A stretch of 14,969 nt of DNA, from positions 1 to 14,969 of the forward strand of contig JBDTRO010000081.1 of the NCBI GenBank assembly GCA_039931635.1, in the 5' to 3' direction. Positions 14,542-14,969 of this stretch are shown piece after piece. This DNA is from RBG-16-66-20 sp039931635 (lineage in GTDB: Bacteria; Pseudomonadota; Gammaproteobacteria; Burkholderiales; SG8-39). Both the position numbers and the translations under genes were made by a program. How positions within the stretch are numbered: the stretch's first letter is position 1; every line of letters begins with the position of its first letter. The notes under the pieces are model-generated. The model was not told the DNA's origin and ran no database searches. It worked only from the letters and a program-made list of their open reading frames with translations.

Positions 14542-14969
14542 TCAGCCGATTTTCGTCTTGAACACGTGCTCATAACCCATCTTGAACTCGGCATCATTGA
14601 GGAACCAGTACGGCACCACGCGCTTCGCCCACTCGCGCTGGGAGTCGACTACTTTCTTGAAGAACGGATCCTCGTCCGAAAGCTTCTTGGTGAGGACGTC
14701 CCAAGCCACGAGCTGCGCCTGGAACACGGACTTCGGCGTGCGGATCACCTTGACCTTGTGCTTGTCCCGCAGCACCACCAGGTCCTTGGAGTAGTTGTCC
14801 ATCGCGGTCCAGTAGTTGGACTGCGAGGCCGCCTCGACCGAGTGCTGCCAGATCGCCTGCAGGTCCTTCGGCATGGCGTCCCACTTCTTCTTGTTGATGA
14901 TGATCTCGAAGAATTCCATCGCCTGGTGGAAGCTGCCCATCTCGTAGTTCTTGATCACGTCCTGCGCGC
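14542..14969 (-). CDS. TRAP solute-binding protein, C-terminal part (5' end outside window)
   Basis: About 142 C-terminal residues of a periplasmic DctP/TakP-family receptor that captures the substrate for the DctQM permease. Seen: FHQAMEFFEIIINKKKWDAM followed by PKDLQAIWQ, the typical NKKxWDxLPxxxQ segment, then ENYW-like QSNYWTAMDNYSKDL and TPKSVFQAQLVAWD. The residues resemble the TakP alpha-keto-acid-binding branch more than the C4-dicarboxylate DctP branch, but the substrate-contacting arginine and the cleft lie outside the window, so the substrate is unknown. The frame is open through the window end (AQDVIKNYEM), so the GTG at 14958 is not taken as the start. It is the first visible gene of the operon. 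Confidence 0.9.
   Translation of the reverse strand, partial: AQDVIKNYEMGSFHQAMEFFEIIINKKKWDAMPKDLQAIWQHSVEAASQSNYWTAMDNYSKDLVVLRDKHKVKVIRTPKSVFQAQLVAWDVLTKKLSDEDPFFKKVVDSQREWAKRVVPYWFLNDAEFKMGYEHVFKTKIG

Overview
This window looks like a chromosomal core region of a high-GC Betaproteobacterium. The assignment is an inference from the mix of families: a P. aeruginosa/Burkholderia-type order of rsmI, yraN, gmhA and a BON lipoprotein, a type II dihydroorotase followed by a DUF3025 gene, an A-type RNase P RNA and a TakP/DctQM-type TRAP transporter. I see no insertion sequence, phage, integrase, CRISPR array or tRNA.

Layout. Positions 1-297 hold the 3' end of a phosphomannomutase/phosphoglucomutase gene. 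It converges on an rhlE DEAD-box helicase (minus strand, 300-1790). From 3196 down to 1846 run three minus-strand genes: a 175-aa cytosolic protein of unknown function, a 134-aa exported protein of unknown function and a hotdog thioesterase, tightly spaced or overlapping. A GNAT acetyltransferase diverges from them at 3226 and converges, with a 14-bp overlap, on hldE2 (ADP-heptose synthesis). Then come, all on the minus strand, a DolP-like two-BON lipoprotein, gmhA, an exported HIRAN-domain protein and yraN. These cover LPS heptose synthesis and outer-membrane maintenance; gmhA and hldE2 act in one pathway. Divergent from yraN is rsmI, which carries an in-frame amber codon. Then follow pyrC, a DUF3025 gene overlapping it by 4 bp, the RNase P RNA rnpB, an HD-domain protein and a PAS-only protein. 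The right-hand 4 kb is a minus-strand transport operon, in transcription order: TRAP solute-binding protein (partial), dctQ, dctM, an amidase-signature hydrolase and a 55-aa two-helix membrane protein.

What stands out. (1) rsmI reads as one family-length frame except for a TAG at codon 140, inside an AT-rich pocket. (2) rhlE has no ATG, GTG or TTG that preserves the conserved phenylalanine 17 residues before its Q motif; an ATT codon fits. (3) Three genes (GNAT, gmhA, pyrC) have a -10-like hexamer only 6-7 nt before the start codon and no Shine-Dalgarno sequence, as expected of leaderless mRNAs. (4) The N-terminus of yraN consists of three 24-bp tandem repeats. (5) A GC hairpin plus T-tract lies between the TRAP binding-protein gene and dctQ, placed to lower expression of the membrane subunits. 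No wholly new multi-gene system is evident; these are gene-scale peculiarities in an otherwise ordinary core region.
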